Assembly: GCA_015183035.1 (NCBI GenBank)
Contig: JACZZP010000015.1
Coordinates: forward strand, 992,001-1,056,000
Reading direction: 5' to 3'
From: Meloidogyne chitwoodi
Taxonomy: Eukaryota; Nematoda; Chromadorea; Rhabditida; Meloidogynidae
DNA: 64,000 nucleotides
Of this stretch, positions 47,201 through 57,965 are shown in pieces (position 1 is the stretch's first letter; every line of letters begins with the position of its first letter). The notes below the pieces were generated by a model. It did not search any database. It was not told where the DNA came from and saw nothing but the letters and a program-made list of their open reading frames with translations. A program made the translations under genes and the position numbers.

Positions 47201-48302
47201 CGTGGGAGCCCAACAAAATGCATTAAGCGAAGAACAGTTAAGAAAGCAAATGTTCCATAGAAAGACAAATATGTTAAAAATCTGAAGAAAAAACAATAAA
47301 CAAAAAATAACCTAAAAATATGGGAAGACATACTAACTTTGGCTAAACTACAGTTTCCGTACTTTTTTTCGTAAGAGTTATATGTAATTCGAAAGAGCTC
47401 GTCGAGCTGAGTCGAATGACATAAAGCTAGTCCGCGGAAACAACTATGGGCCAAGTTACAGACTCCCGAAAATCCAAAAACCTTAGGGGGGAGTAAGCCC
47501 ATTTGAGGTGATTACCGCGGCTACTCCTAAATTATTTTCATTAGATTAATTATTTTGTTGTAAGTTGAGCCATAGAATAACGCATGTACCAAAAGCCAAC
47601 CAGGGATGGGCTCCCAGACGAAGAAGTCATAAGACACTCCCAATAGGTCCAAGTTTGGCCTGTTTCCAGCAAACTTCGATCCTTCATAACTTGTTCAAAA
47701 TCGTCCAATAAAGACATTTGGTCTCATTCGATAGGTTTCGAAGAGCTCTTTCGAATGAGCTATCATACTAATATTCGAATTTTTCACCCAAAAATGAGCT
47801 TACTCTCCCCTATGGTTTTTCAATTTTTGGGGACCTATAACTTGGTCCACACTTGTTTCCGCGAACTAATTTTAGTGTCATTCAACTCAGCTCGACGAGC
47901 TCTTTCGAATGACATATAACTCATTCGAAAAAAAAGTACAGAAACTGTAGTCAGGCCCTAACTTTTTTTACTATAAAATTATTCTAAATATAATTTTATG
48001 ATTTAAAATACAAACTTTGGATTTTTAATAAAGCGAAACATAACCAAATGAGCAATTACAATTAATAAAGAGCAAAATAACAATCGACCAGCTATAAAAA
48101 AGGTAAGTCCAAACCCAATGAGACCATCAAGATATCGTCGAGTATCAAATGATGCAAATTGTCGTAACAAAAAGGCCAAAACTGATGAGACTAGAAGAAG
48201 GAATCCATAAAAAAGATCACCCTATATTTCAGAAAAATTGAGAAAATATTTTTCGAAAAAACCTTTGCTCTGTAGAAAAATTCAGTGATTTGGTGCAGCA
48301 TA
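44201..48302 (-). CDS. MBOAT7: Lysophospholipid acyltransferase MBOAT7 (LPIAT1)
   Basis: Multi-span endoplasmic-reticulum enzyme that re-acylates lysophosphatidylinositol, with a preference for arachidonate in the family. From ATG at 48302 (MLHQITEFFYRAKGDLFYGF) the exons give membrane helices and family blocks: FVGLPRLEFVTNAIQLILTL, FQVIGREPSTLEAFNYLYNF, and RMRIYSAWMVAESICLLTGI. The catalytic region follows, with Asn in RSGIRAWNRTVQFWLANFVY and His in MLVSAFWHGIHPGYFLSFLT. The C-terminus WSFIRMRGFEFMATGFLLLD and MYFWLHFTMLFILGLIYFLK ends KKSQKTI. Order and motifs match MBOAT7 closely. Two introns are large: one (about 47290-47990) holds a foldback element; another (44847-46467) contains a palindromic pair of small genes. 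All visible junctions are in phase, so the gene looks functional. Confidence 0.9.
45185..45426 (-). CDS. 62-residue Pro/Gly-rich protein, minus copy
   Basis: Two exons separated by an intron of about 55 bp. Exon 1 encodes MGDQSAYMPSPGSMPKKGSS, then GGGGA; exon 2 encodes PSRGGTYQFEFEAGSAPPSG, GSNQPPPPPRGDQSAYM and a stop. The same GDQSAYM heptapeptide begins and ends the protein. There is no signal peptide or membrane segment. Exons are GC-rich, unlike neighbouring genes, which may reflect high expression. It lies in the same orientation as the MBOAT7 host gene. The family is not recognised; small Gly/Pro-rich cytosolic proteins of this kind are known from nematode sperm, but that link is speculation. 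Confidence 0.72.
45643..45883 (+). CDS. 62-residue Pro/Gly-rich protein, plus copy
   Basis: The mirror copy of the gene at 45185-45426, transcribed in the opposite direction to the MBOAT7 host gene. By my reading the encoded protein is identical. Only three coding differences were seen (AGT/AGC, GGG/GGA and AGT/AGC), all synonymous. The intron has the same position, phase and nearly the same sequence. The two starts face away from each other across about 215 bp, which would be a shared bidirectional promoter if both are active. Confidence 0.72.
47335..47955. mobile_element. Foldback element, copy 3, in an MBOAT7 intron
   Basis: The left arm (about 47345-47500) contains CAGTTTCCGTACTTTTTTTC and GAGCTCGTCGAGCTGAGTCG; the right arm (about 47800-47955) contains CAACTCAGCTCGACGAGCTC and AAAAGTACAGAAACTGTAG. 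The core matches the copies at 12.4 kb and, less fully, at 22.3 kb. The loop repeats GAGCTCTTTCGAATGAGCTA. Confidence 0.78.
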
Positions 48303-48679
48303 TACAATAAAAAATAAAAGGGCTTTAAACGATTGTTAAGAATTATTATAATTGAATCGAAAAATTAAAATATGTTTTTAAAATATAAAAATATTTTGCA
48401 AAAGTAAAAAAACAGAAACAAAAATTTATTAATCTAGAAACAATTTAATATGTATTTAAAGGGCATGAATTTTTTCATTTGGAACATTAAAATTTTCGCC
48501 CGCCATGATAAAATTTCGAAAAGGAGTTTTCTTGCTAAGCCCTTGTAAAATAATTTTATTTTACAATAAACATTTTAAAGATCAACTAGATTTTCTAATC
48601 ACTTTTACAATCAAAGAAAAATCTTAATTTATTATTTAAATTTATGTTCCATTTGATTTGTTAAAATATATTAACTAAC

Positions 48680-49201
48680 TCAAAAAAGACGTGACGTCAA
48701 TTTCAGATCACGTTCAGGATTTGTTGCACTTTCGTCGTTATACATAAAGCTACGCTTAAATTCAGAAAGCAATTTAGCCTTCCATAACTGCTCGGGAGTA
48801 AGCTTATCGTTGTATTTAAAATAATACCAACTTAAAATCGGAAAAATTTTTTTAAAAATGGTTTAGGGCAGTTTTGTGGACGTTTATCATCGCCAAAATA
48901 TTGTTACACTATGTCCGCTAAACTGCCATTATATAAATTAGACTTACAAAATAAGATTGCATGGATGATTTGGACCATAATTGTAATAAATTGTTCCATT
49001 TACTAAGCCAATAACAGATATAGAAATAATTGTTTTAACAAGCAAAGTATTTCTAGTACATCGTTGGATGTAAAATTGAAAATTTGCCTTAAATTTATCA
49101 AAACGCCTTATTTTCTTTGGATTTACAGGTCTTGGTTGTGCAATATTTTTGCATAGTTCATTGTAAGCTGAAACATTATCAAAATTAGAAGTTGACTCCA
49201 T
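48680..49201 (-). CDS. Small single-span membrane protein, family unknown
   Basis: Two exons, about 134 residues. Exon 1 (48948-49201) gives MESTSNFDNVSAYNELCKNI, a basic stretch (PVNPKKIRRFDKFKANFQFY), and one predicted membrane helix (LLVKTIISISVIGLVNGTIY). A donor GTAAGT at 48947 and an acceptor near 48831 join it to FWYYFKYNDKLTPEQLWKAK and SEFKRSFMYNDESATNPERD, ending LKLTSRLF. The basic N-terminus and single helix would suit an inner mitochondrial membrane or ER protein, without proof. The intron (117 bp) has a small inverted repeat (GGCAGTTTAGCGGAC mirrored as GTCCACAAAACTGCC). The gene ends about 380 bp before the MBOAT7 start in the same direction, so the two may be co-transcribed. 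Confidence 0.6.
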
Positions 49202-49257
49202 TGTTGTTACAGCTAAAAAGAAAAATTTTCAAGACTATACATAAATATGTAATTTAG

Positions 49258-49680
49258 GGCATCGGAATTGTGGTCCCATCGAAAAAATTAAACAATTCTG
49301 AAAACATGTTTCTAGGGGTAATTTGGGGCGTTGATCACGAATCTGAGGTCAGATTTTATCTATCACTTGATTTTACTATGATTTTTAATCAAGTACTTTA
49401 TTTTTTAAAAAAATAATTTTTCAGCGAAAAAAAGACAGACTATTCGATTCGTCTCATTGAGCTGAATCGGATAGTATCACTCATGTTTAAATGAATATGG
49501 ACCGAAGTACAGGCGATTAAAAATCGTAAATCATCTCCATGATTAACTAAAAATCATTGATAAAATCAAGTGTAAACAAAATCTGAGTTCAAATTCGTGA
49601 TCAACGCCATAAATTACCCCTAGAAACAAGTTTTCAAAATTTCTAGATTTTTTTCGAAGGGACCACAATTCAGAAGGATT
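49258..49680. mobile_element. Foldback element without the shared GAGCTC core
   Basis: GGAATTGTGGTCCCATCGAA, TTTCTAGGGGTAATTTGGGG and CGTTGATCACGAATCTGAG (left, about 49262-49360) are mirrored as AATTCGTGATCAACGCC, ATAAATTACCCCTAGAAACA and TTCGAAGGGACCACAATTC (right, about 49590-49675). The middle is AT-rich and contains CATTGAGCTGAATCGG. No coding capacity. Confidence 0.75.
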
Positions 49681-49799
49681 GCTTAATTTAGTTTAAAAAT
49701 AAATGTGTATCGAATTTAGAAATTCGTTAAAATGAACAACATATACATATACCTATTTATAAAATTTTAAATTAAATTTTAAATTTTTTGAATTTTATG

Positions 49800-49925
49800 G
49801 GACATGCCCGACTGGACGCCTGCGACTTGCCGCAAGTAGTCCCTAGTTTCCATTTTACTCTAATTCTCTTTGTTTAACATACTATTGCGCGTCCACTCGG
49901 CCCGCGTCCAGTCAGCCCTATTGGA
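49800..49925. repeat. MITE-like repeat related to the one at 14167
   Basis: ACATGCCCGACTGGACGCC at the left faces GCGCGTCCACTCGGCCCG at the right. TCTAATTCTCTTTG lies between, as in the 14.2-kb copy. GC content is well above the surroundings. The spacer before DOLK (49926-50151) shows nothing more. Confidence 0.55.
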
Positions 49926-50151
49926 GCTTATTTTTCTAAACTTGAGCTTATAAGCCGAGAATGAGCTTTCGATTACGTCGATTTTGAATGGAATGAGTGT
50001 GGAAATTAGGAGAGCGGGAAAAAGTAAAAAATGAGAGGAATGATGAGAAAAATTCGTTACATTTTTTCTCTGCGAGACAATAAGAGTTACTAATGTCCAG
50101 GAACCATGATACATTGTATATATTGTCATAAATTCTATTTTAAAGAATTTT

Positions 50152-51265
50152 ATGAATACTGAATTTAAATCTATAGTCTACAATGATAAAGCACTTATTA
50201 CAATCTCATGGATTGCTTCATTTTCATTTATTATTTCGACTTTAATCAGAAAACGACATTTGCCTAATGAATCATCGATTATAATTAATTTTTATTTGGT
50301 AGGCATAGTTTTTTGCTCATTTTTTTTATTTTCTTGTCTTGTGGGATCTGATGTGAGGGGAACATTCTTTATATTATGGTTTAGAGTTTTTGACGGAACT
50401 TACAAAAGGTTAACTTCATTAATTTTATATTTTCTTATTTTTAGGTTATGCCTATTACTTTTTTGGTTATTATGTGCCTTCGAATCCGTCCTTTTCTCAA
50501 TCATGATAAATTGCCGTAAACGAAAAGCAAATACAACAAATAGAAAATTTTTTCACCTGACAATTTCTTTAATTATGATTAGTGGGCTTTACAACGATCC
50601 TCTCTTCTTGGCACTCTCTGGACATCTTATGTTGCAGATTTTCATAATAATTGAAGTTTGTTATTTTACTAAGATTCTTAATTTTATTCACAAATTTAAG
50701 TTTTGTTTTTAATTTTACTAATTTCAGGTTTTTCGGAATCAAAGAATTGAGCCTTGGTCCCGTTTCTTGGATCAAATGTTTCTTATTTTTGTTGATAACC
50801 AGGATTCACATGATCTCATATTAACACCTATTTTTTTACTTTCTGGAATGTTTTTGCCATTGTTCTTAGATTGCTCGATGCTTTATTCACCTCATTGGTT
50901 GCTGAAACAAAGACATTTTGCAGGTGTTCTCAGTGTTGGAGTTGGAGACAGCTTTGCCGCGATCGTTGGTTCAAGGTTAGATTTAATATTAATTTAAATA
51001 ATTTGTTATGTTATTTTTTTTCCGATTTGGTCGTATTCCTTGGCCTTTTGGAATTAGAACTAAATTTTGTAAAACGATTGAAGGCTCCATAGCAATGTTT
51101 TTTAGTCAGATTATTGCAATTGAAATAATTTTCGGTTTCTGTTCACTAAGTCCGACATTAATTTTTTCTGCTCTGACGACGACAATAGCTGAGGCTTATT
51201 TAGATTTTGGCGATAATTTAATAATTCCTTTTTGTTCGACAATAATTTTTTATTTATCTGAATGA
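50152..51265 (+). CDS. DOLK: Dolichol kinase
   Basis: Multi-span ER membrane enzyme that uses CTP to make dolichyl phosphate for N-glycosylation and GPI anchors. The C-terminal part is diagnostic: RKFFHLTISLIMISGLYN, then HFAGVLSVGVGDSFAAIVGS, FGRIPWPFGIRTKFCKTIEG and AEAYLDFGDNLIIPFC, covering the CTP-binding loop and Asp residues of the CTP-type kinases. Upstream exons encode hydrophobic helices (SIIINFYLVGIVFCSFFLFS). The protein ends IIFYLSE. At roughly 330 residues it is shorter than human DOLK (538), with fewer N-terminal helices, so a missed 5' exon or a genuinely reduced form must be considered. It is first in a run of five tightly spaced + genes. Confidence 0.85.
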
Positions 51266-51465
51266 CTGGCTGAAATTTGTTGTATTTTTGAAAATTTTAT
51301 TTCACTATATTTAAAAATATTCTGTAGACATTTGTTTTTCGACTTTGTTACCTCATTTTCTTATGAGTTAAAAGCAATAAATGTTTATTATTTAATAATA
51401 TAATAGATTTGTTTTAACATTAAATAAAACTTATTGTCATTCACAATATTTATTTTTTTTATAGA

Positions 51466-54074
51466 ATGTCTCAAAACCTGGATATTAACTATTGTCTAGA
51501 AGATAAGGTTTGTGAACTTTATCATTTTTTGTATGTTGAATGAGTATATATTATTTAGAAGATTTAAATTCTGATTCAATTTTTAGTCAAATAATTCATT
51601 TGAATCATACCCAGAGTTTGTTGAGCTTGGCGCCCTTGTACACAAATATGGAGATTTGTTATCACTTACTCCTTTTTCATATTTTGATCTAGCATCAGCT
51701 TTAAAGAAGGAGCAAAATGCATCGGTTATATTTATTTTTTAAATTTAATCCTTGTTTATAGCATAATCGTACTTCCGAATCAAGAGAAAATTCAGCTTTT
51801 CATAGTGCATTATTGGAGAATTTAGTAGCTGAGATTTTGCTATTTTTCAGTATTAAATTTGACAGGTTTTTTTAAAATGTTGTGTTAATTTTTTTATAAA
51901 ATAGCTCTAATATCTACAAAAAATTGAATGGACTTATTGTTTCTATCAACCGTTGGTGTGTGCCTAAATTTAATGCACGTTTATTGTTTTCATCGCAGCT
52001 GAAACTTGACGAAAATGATGAGGATAACCAAAATGACAATGATGATGAAATAAATGATAGAACTAATTCTCTAGATCATTCCGGCTCTAATTGTAGGGAG
52101 CCAAGTGCTGATTATTCTAATCGAAGTTTAGACGTTAGATCTCAGATTTTTCTTAATTAAAGATTAATTTTATTTAGAAGCATCAGGCATCCAATATGGT
52201 AAATTCTACAAAACGGATACCTGACTTTCTAAACTTATCGACCGTTGATAAATTGAGACTATTTTGTTTTTTAATTGATGCACAATTAGCTTGTGCCCAT
52301 GACGCTAGTCAATTGGATAACGTAATGAAATCAACTGATTTCTTCTTTTTTCAATAAAAGCTTGAATATTTTTTAGACGTTTTCGGATGAACAACAACGA
52401 ATAGTTCCGATTGCAATTGATTCTTCTGGGCGCAAATTTTGGTATTTCGGTGATACTTGGATTTTTCTTGAAGATGGAAATTTATTTAATGCGGAGGAAG
52501 AAGAGGAAAAAGTTCAAGATGTATTGAAGAATGCAGATCATTCACTCAAAAAATTGCTTGAAAAAATTAGCACTATAAAAAACCACAAAAACAATAGAAA
52601 GAGATTAACAAAAGGGAGACCCGACAAAAAACGTCTTAAATCTGTTAATTGTTTGACTATTGATAAAAATGGGTAAATTTATTTTTAACTTAATAATCTT
52701 TTCATAATTTAAGGACATTCAATCAACGTATTTTGGACGAAGCTTGCAGAAATCTTTTTACTAGCTCTTATTTTCGCGTCATTTGCAAAGATTCTAATCA
52801 TTTATTTAATCTTATCCAAGCATACAGAAACCAAAAACACATTAAACAAAATGATAATTTGATTAAAAAATTGGAAGAATGCATGCTTTGTATTCAAACT
52901 ATTGAAAAGGAGGTGTATTAAATTGATTTAGTATTTAAGTTTACAATTTTTAGAATATTGAAAAATTGGAACGTGAAGCACAGATTCGACAAAGTGCTCG
53001 GATTGTTATCTTGACTGAAAAGAAAAGACAAGAGAAGGAAGAACGTAAAATGAAATTATTAGAACTTGCAAAACGTAAGAAAGAGGAAGACGAGCAGAAA
53101 CGTTTGACTGAAAGTGCAATCAAACTTTGTGAACAGGCAAAAAAATATATTTTTTAAAGAAAATTATATTTTCTTTTCAAATTCATTTTAGTCACGTAAA
53201 CAGCGCCTCGTGCAAAGACAGCAACGTATTCAAGATCAACTGGAACAGAAAGAACTTATTGATGCAGGAATAATTTTGCCTTCCTCAAATTCTTCATGTA
53301 GAGATGATCTGAGTAGTATAGGATCGAGCACTGAGGAGAACGATTACAGGAAACGTGATAAACCGGCTAAGAAAATACAACGTTTACCAGCATATGATTG
53401 GTGGACACCAGGTAAAATCAAGAATTAAAAATTCTTTAATGTTATTTGATTCTTTATTAAGTAACATCTTCGTCATTTGACGGCAGTAACGATGCTGGCA
53501 TTTTTCGCACTCTATTTAAGTATGTAAATAATAAATTTATTGTTAGAATAATCATATTTTTTCTTTTCACATTAGTCGAAAATCTTCGGATAAAAGACGC
53601 TCAAATGTTTTGGGAAGATCACTTTTAACGGATGATCGTAGAAGTTTGTTTATAGTTTTAAAATGTTTTTATAAAATATTTTTCAAAGTTTCTTTAATTG
53701 CATCACCAACTACAAAATTGTCATCATCTAGAAGTAATCAACCTTTATTGCCCGAAGATTTAATAGATGGTAGATATTGTTCATCTTCTAATACATCTTT
53801 TTTAAATTCAAAAAAAGCGTTGAATCCACAGAGTAAGAATATTTTTATTATGAATTAATTATTGTCTTTAGGTTTTTATGGTTCCTCTGTTAATGGATTA
53901 GATAAAATTAGAAATGCTCTTAATTTACAAAAAATGGATAGTTCTGATGCATCAGATGATTCGGATTCATTTATGAAAAGCTCATCAAGAAAATGGGCTC
54001 CAGTACATCCCGCTTCATTGTTAGGTCTTAAGACTCGCAAGGGTGGTGAAGAATATGAAAATAGTGATAAATAA
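51466..54074 (+). CDS. DDT/WHIM-type chromatin-associated protein (CECR2/RSF1-like)
   Basis: Starts MSQNLDINYCLEDK at an ATG two bases after a TTTATAG acceptor. An N-terminal region resembles a DDT-type module: YPEFVELGALVHKYGDLLSL, then HSALLENLVAEILLFFSIKF. A WHIM-like part follows, with VDKLRLFCFLIDAQLACAHD and IVPIAIDSSGRKFWYFGDTW. The latter block (R-x-YW-F) is typical of CECR2, RSF1 and BAZ proteins that pair with ISWI remodellers. Long basic coiled coil comes next (KLEREAQIRQSARIVILTEK, KMKLLELAKRKKEEDEQKRL), then a Ser-rich tail ending KGGEEYENSDK. No PHD finger or bromodomain was found before the stop. About 13 exons are separated by short introns. The class assignment rests on two short blocks and is moderate. 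Confidence 0.6.
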
Positions 54075-54561
54075 CGAAATTTTTATATTCTATTTTAATT
54101 TTGGAGTAACTCTTACAATTAGAAGGTCATCATCAATCTTCTAAATCATGAAAATCATCTTCAAATAAAGGAAATAATCGTAATTCAGCTACTCTAGTTC
54201 TAATTTCTTTTTATATGCATATGTATTACAACATATTTGTAGATTTCTTACATTTTTATCTTTTATTAATAAATTATTTAAATTTTAATGGTACATTTTG
54301 ATATTAATGCTTTTGATTTATATTTTATGTTAAAAAATGAAAAATTATCAAAATGAATGTGACATTTTCTTCCCAAATATATTATAGTCGTTGTTTTATT
54401 ATTTTATCATTTGTTGAGTTGTCTTCTTTGTTATTTTTAAATTCCGTTGATTTATTAAATCTTTAAAAAATTTTGTTTTATTTCATAGTTTTACTTTCAA
54501 TACTTATACATATCTGTTCAAATCAAAATTTTTGGCAAATATTGTTAAGTACGACGCTGCG
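54075..54561. other. Spacer between DDT-type gene and MTMR9
   Basis: AT-rich 3' flank and intercistronic spacer of about 490 bp; no feature beyond that. Confidence 0.5.
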
Positions 54562-57536
54562 ATGGAGCTATCGGAACTAATAGAAAAAAGCCGCATAGAT
54601 GGTGTTTTTCTTTGTGAAGGTTTTCATATTTTTTCTTTATTTTTCAACTCAATAATTACAGGACCTCGGCCTCCACAAAAGGGTTCGTTAGCGTTGACTG
54701 GACATCATTTGATTTTTTCACCTGAAAAGACGCATTGGAATCCACTCGCTTTTGAAGAAGAATCATGTGAAACCTGCTCTGAAAAAGTTGATGTGGACAG
54801 TCGGAGAATAGAGGATCAGGAATTTTGGGTATTTATATTTTAATTATACATAAAGTTGTTAAGTTTATTTTAGCTTCTGCATCGTGCTGTGGATAGAGTT
54901 CTTATCGAACAGATTAATAGGAATCCAAATGTTAAGCAGGGAGCTTATCTTCGGCTGAAATGTAAAGTGAGTTATAGTATTTTATCATTTTAACTTTTGC
55001 CAAAAATTTTCTATTAAATTTTTAGAATTTTTTGCATATTTGCTTTGAGCTTGATGATCTGCATGACTGCCAACTTGTAGCTCGATCAATTGAAACTTTA
55101 TCAAATCTGAGTAATTAGATTTATTTATACACTATTAAAATTGAGTTGTGTTAGTACAATAGCAATGTTTTTATTTCAGATGATATTGGGCACGATTATC
55201 CATTCTATTACCGTTGTCCATTTAGTGTACTAGACGATGGATGGAAGGCGTATGCTATAGAAGAAAAATTTTCTAAGCTACAACTTCTGACTGGAGAACG
55301 GTTTCGAATCAGTTCAGTTAACAAAGATTTTGAGGTAAAGAACATTTATAGTACTTAAACTTAAGAGAATTATTTATCAGCATTTCATTAATTTTATAGG
55401 TCTAAATTTTTTAAAATGAATATAAGTTTTAAGGCTTGCTCCTCTTATCCCGAACAAGTCATTGTCCCTAAAGGAATTGGTGACGACTATCTCCGCATAT
55501 CGGCTACCTTTCGTAGTGGTGGACGCTTCCCAGTCCTAAGCTATTATCATCAAAGAACCAAGGTTTTCCTTTTTTTAAATTTCTTGAGTATTTTATTAAG
55601 CCTACGTATTAATAAACAACTTTTTTTACTAGTCGAATATTTATCGATGCGGTCAACCATTGATAGGACCCACAAGCAGACGTTGCAAAGAAGACGAAGT
55701 TATTTTAAACTCTATGCTCTCAAAATTTTCTCAGGGATTAATTTATGATACGAGATCAAAATTGATTGCTCAAACAAGTCGAGGAAGAGGTATTTATTAG
55801 CTATGAATATTTAAATTTTAATTGAACATTTTAGGTGGCGGTTGTGAAAGTCAAATGTACTATTCAAAATGGAAATACTTAAATGGAAATGTACCAAGAA
55901 TAAAAGATTTACATGAATCATTGACACGACTAATTGAAGGCAATTTTTTTAATAAAAATTTTAATCTTATTTTTAGCTTGTATGGAAAACTCAGTCTCCT
56001 TTTTATCGAGACTTGCAAATTGTGGATGGCTGCAATATATCACCGACACTCTAACTGGAGCAGCAACAGTCGCACAAGTTGTTCATTGCATGGACGAAGG
56101 TATTTATAAAATAAAAAATTATTAACTATTATATTTTACTTCAGTTTCAGAAGTTCCTGTACTCGTACATGGAGGCGATGGAATTGATTCAACTCTTTTA
56201 GTTACTTCACTTGCACGACTTATATTGGATCCGGATGCTCGAACGGTATACATATTTTTGAATTGAAAATTTTCAATTTTTTTCATTTTTGTAGATTCGA
56301 GGTTTTCAATCTTTGATTGAAGATGAATGGACAGGTGCTGGTCATCCTTTTAATATTCGTTGTGCTCACGCAGCATTTGCAACTGGTACACTTACTGGGC
56401 CATATGAATCGCCAGTTTTTATATGTTTTTTGGATTGTGTTTGGCAGGTGTGTTATTTCGTTACGACAATGCTAGTCTTTAATTAATGTTGTAAGACTAA
56501 TTACACCTGTTTTTTCAGCTCATGAGACAATATCCATCTTGCCTAGAATTCAATGAACAATTCTTAATTTTTCTCTTTGAACATTCTTATGCATCGGAAT
56601 TTGGCACTTTTTTGGTAGAGCATTAAAATGAATTATCTTAAAATAATTAAAAAATAATATAGGGGAATAACGAACAGGAGAAGCGAAATTTCAGTGTTAA
56701 GGTTAAGTATTTATTTTTACTTATGAATTTTATTTAAAATTTTGTTTGTTTTAGACTCATACAGTTTCTTTATGGTCATATGCGAACCATCCTGCTGTAC
56801 TTCCTGTATTTCTCAATTGTCTTTATCGCCCTTATGATCAACCTATTTGGCCTTCAGTCGCCCCACAAAGCATTGTACTTTTATTAATATAAATAAAATA
56901 AATTTTTACAAAAAAGATTCTTTGGGAACGAATTTATTTACGCTGGCGGCGTAATTGGTCTCAGTTTGACCGAACACTCCAAACTCTGAATTCATGGAAA
57001 CAAGAAGAGAAGCGTCTTATTGCGAGATTGCAAGCGTTACAACAACAGCAAGGGTGGAAAACTAAATTATTAAATTAATATATGTACATTATATTATTTT
57101 TTGATTTTTTTTCAGTGAGCAATCTAGAAGTATTTCTGCATGTTCAACAATAACTTCTACAGAAGCTGCACAACATTCGAATTCTCACTCACAATTGTTA
57201 CAAAATGAAGCAAGAATAATCTTACCGCATAATCCTTTTGCTTTGGAAAATCTTGTAAAAATGGATCATTTAAATATCACAAGTTTTGACAGTGAAACAG
57301 ACGGAGAAGGTTTTGAAGTGAGTAATGGGGAAAAAGAAAAAGTAAACAACCTTTAGTCTTATTGATTCTTATCTAATTATTTAAAGGTGGTAGAGGATGC
57401 ATCGAATAATGATGGGCACACACTAAGCAGGCGAATGGCAAAGACAGCAGCAAATTCTTCTACAGCGTCTATGTTGAATGGTGCAAAACAAACAGCGCGA
57501 CAATTTCTTCAAAAACTTGGCCCTTCGTTTATATGA
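54562..57536 (+). CDS. MTMR9: Myotubularin-related pseudophosphatase MTMR9
   Basis: Catalytically dead phosphoinositide 3-phosphatase homologue that binds and stimulates active MTMR6/7/8-type partners in endocytosis. Starts MELSELIEKSRIDGVFLCE, matching the family start, so the ATG at 54562 is preferred. The PH-GRAM domain (GSLALTGHHLIFSPEKTHWN) is followed by the phosphatase-like fold: ISATFRSGGRFPVLSYYHQR, SGQ-type GQPLIGPTSRRCKEDE and LARLILDPDARTIRGFQSLI. The CX5R loop is replaced by VHGGDGIDSTLL, lacking both Cys and Arg, as in MTMR9. Then come RCAHAAFATGTLTGPYESPV, LFEHSYASEFGTFLGNNEQE and the coiled-coil C-terminus (EEKRLIARLQALQQQQGEQS), ending RQFLQKLGPSFI. About 14 short exons, all consistent. 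Length is normal with a longer tail than human MTMR9. Confidence 0.92.
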
Positions 57537-57965
57537 TTTTATTAATTTTTTTGTAAAATATATAAAATGTAAATTGCTACTAACATTCGAATTGGTGCTT
57601 ACGCTTAATTTAATATTACGCATATTTTGCAATTTTAAAAAGTTCAAAATGTTTTTTAATTTTATGTATGTTTTTCTTTTATCTTTCAGTCTTTGGCATA
57701 AAAAATTGTCCCTTAAATCATTTTATCCACTCTACTAAATATTTCGAGTCTCTATTTTTAGACAATTTTTATTCATTAAATAATCTACATAAGCTTTATT
57801 TTTATGTTATGACTGAATATTAATTGACACATCTTATGTATGATTTTTACCTCTGTGATATTTATTTATAAAGTTCAATTCTTTCTTTCCTAAAATTGTT
57901 TTTACAATAACCATATCTTTTCCAATATAAAAATTTATTAAAAACATATTACTCATACTCAGAAA
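57537..57965. other. Spacer between MTMR9 and mS35
   Basis: About 430 bp, AT-rich. It ends in CATACTCAG three bases before the next ATG, a candidate trans-splice acceptor. Otherwise nothing was seen. Confidence 0.5.
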
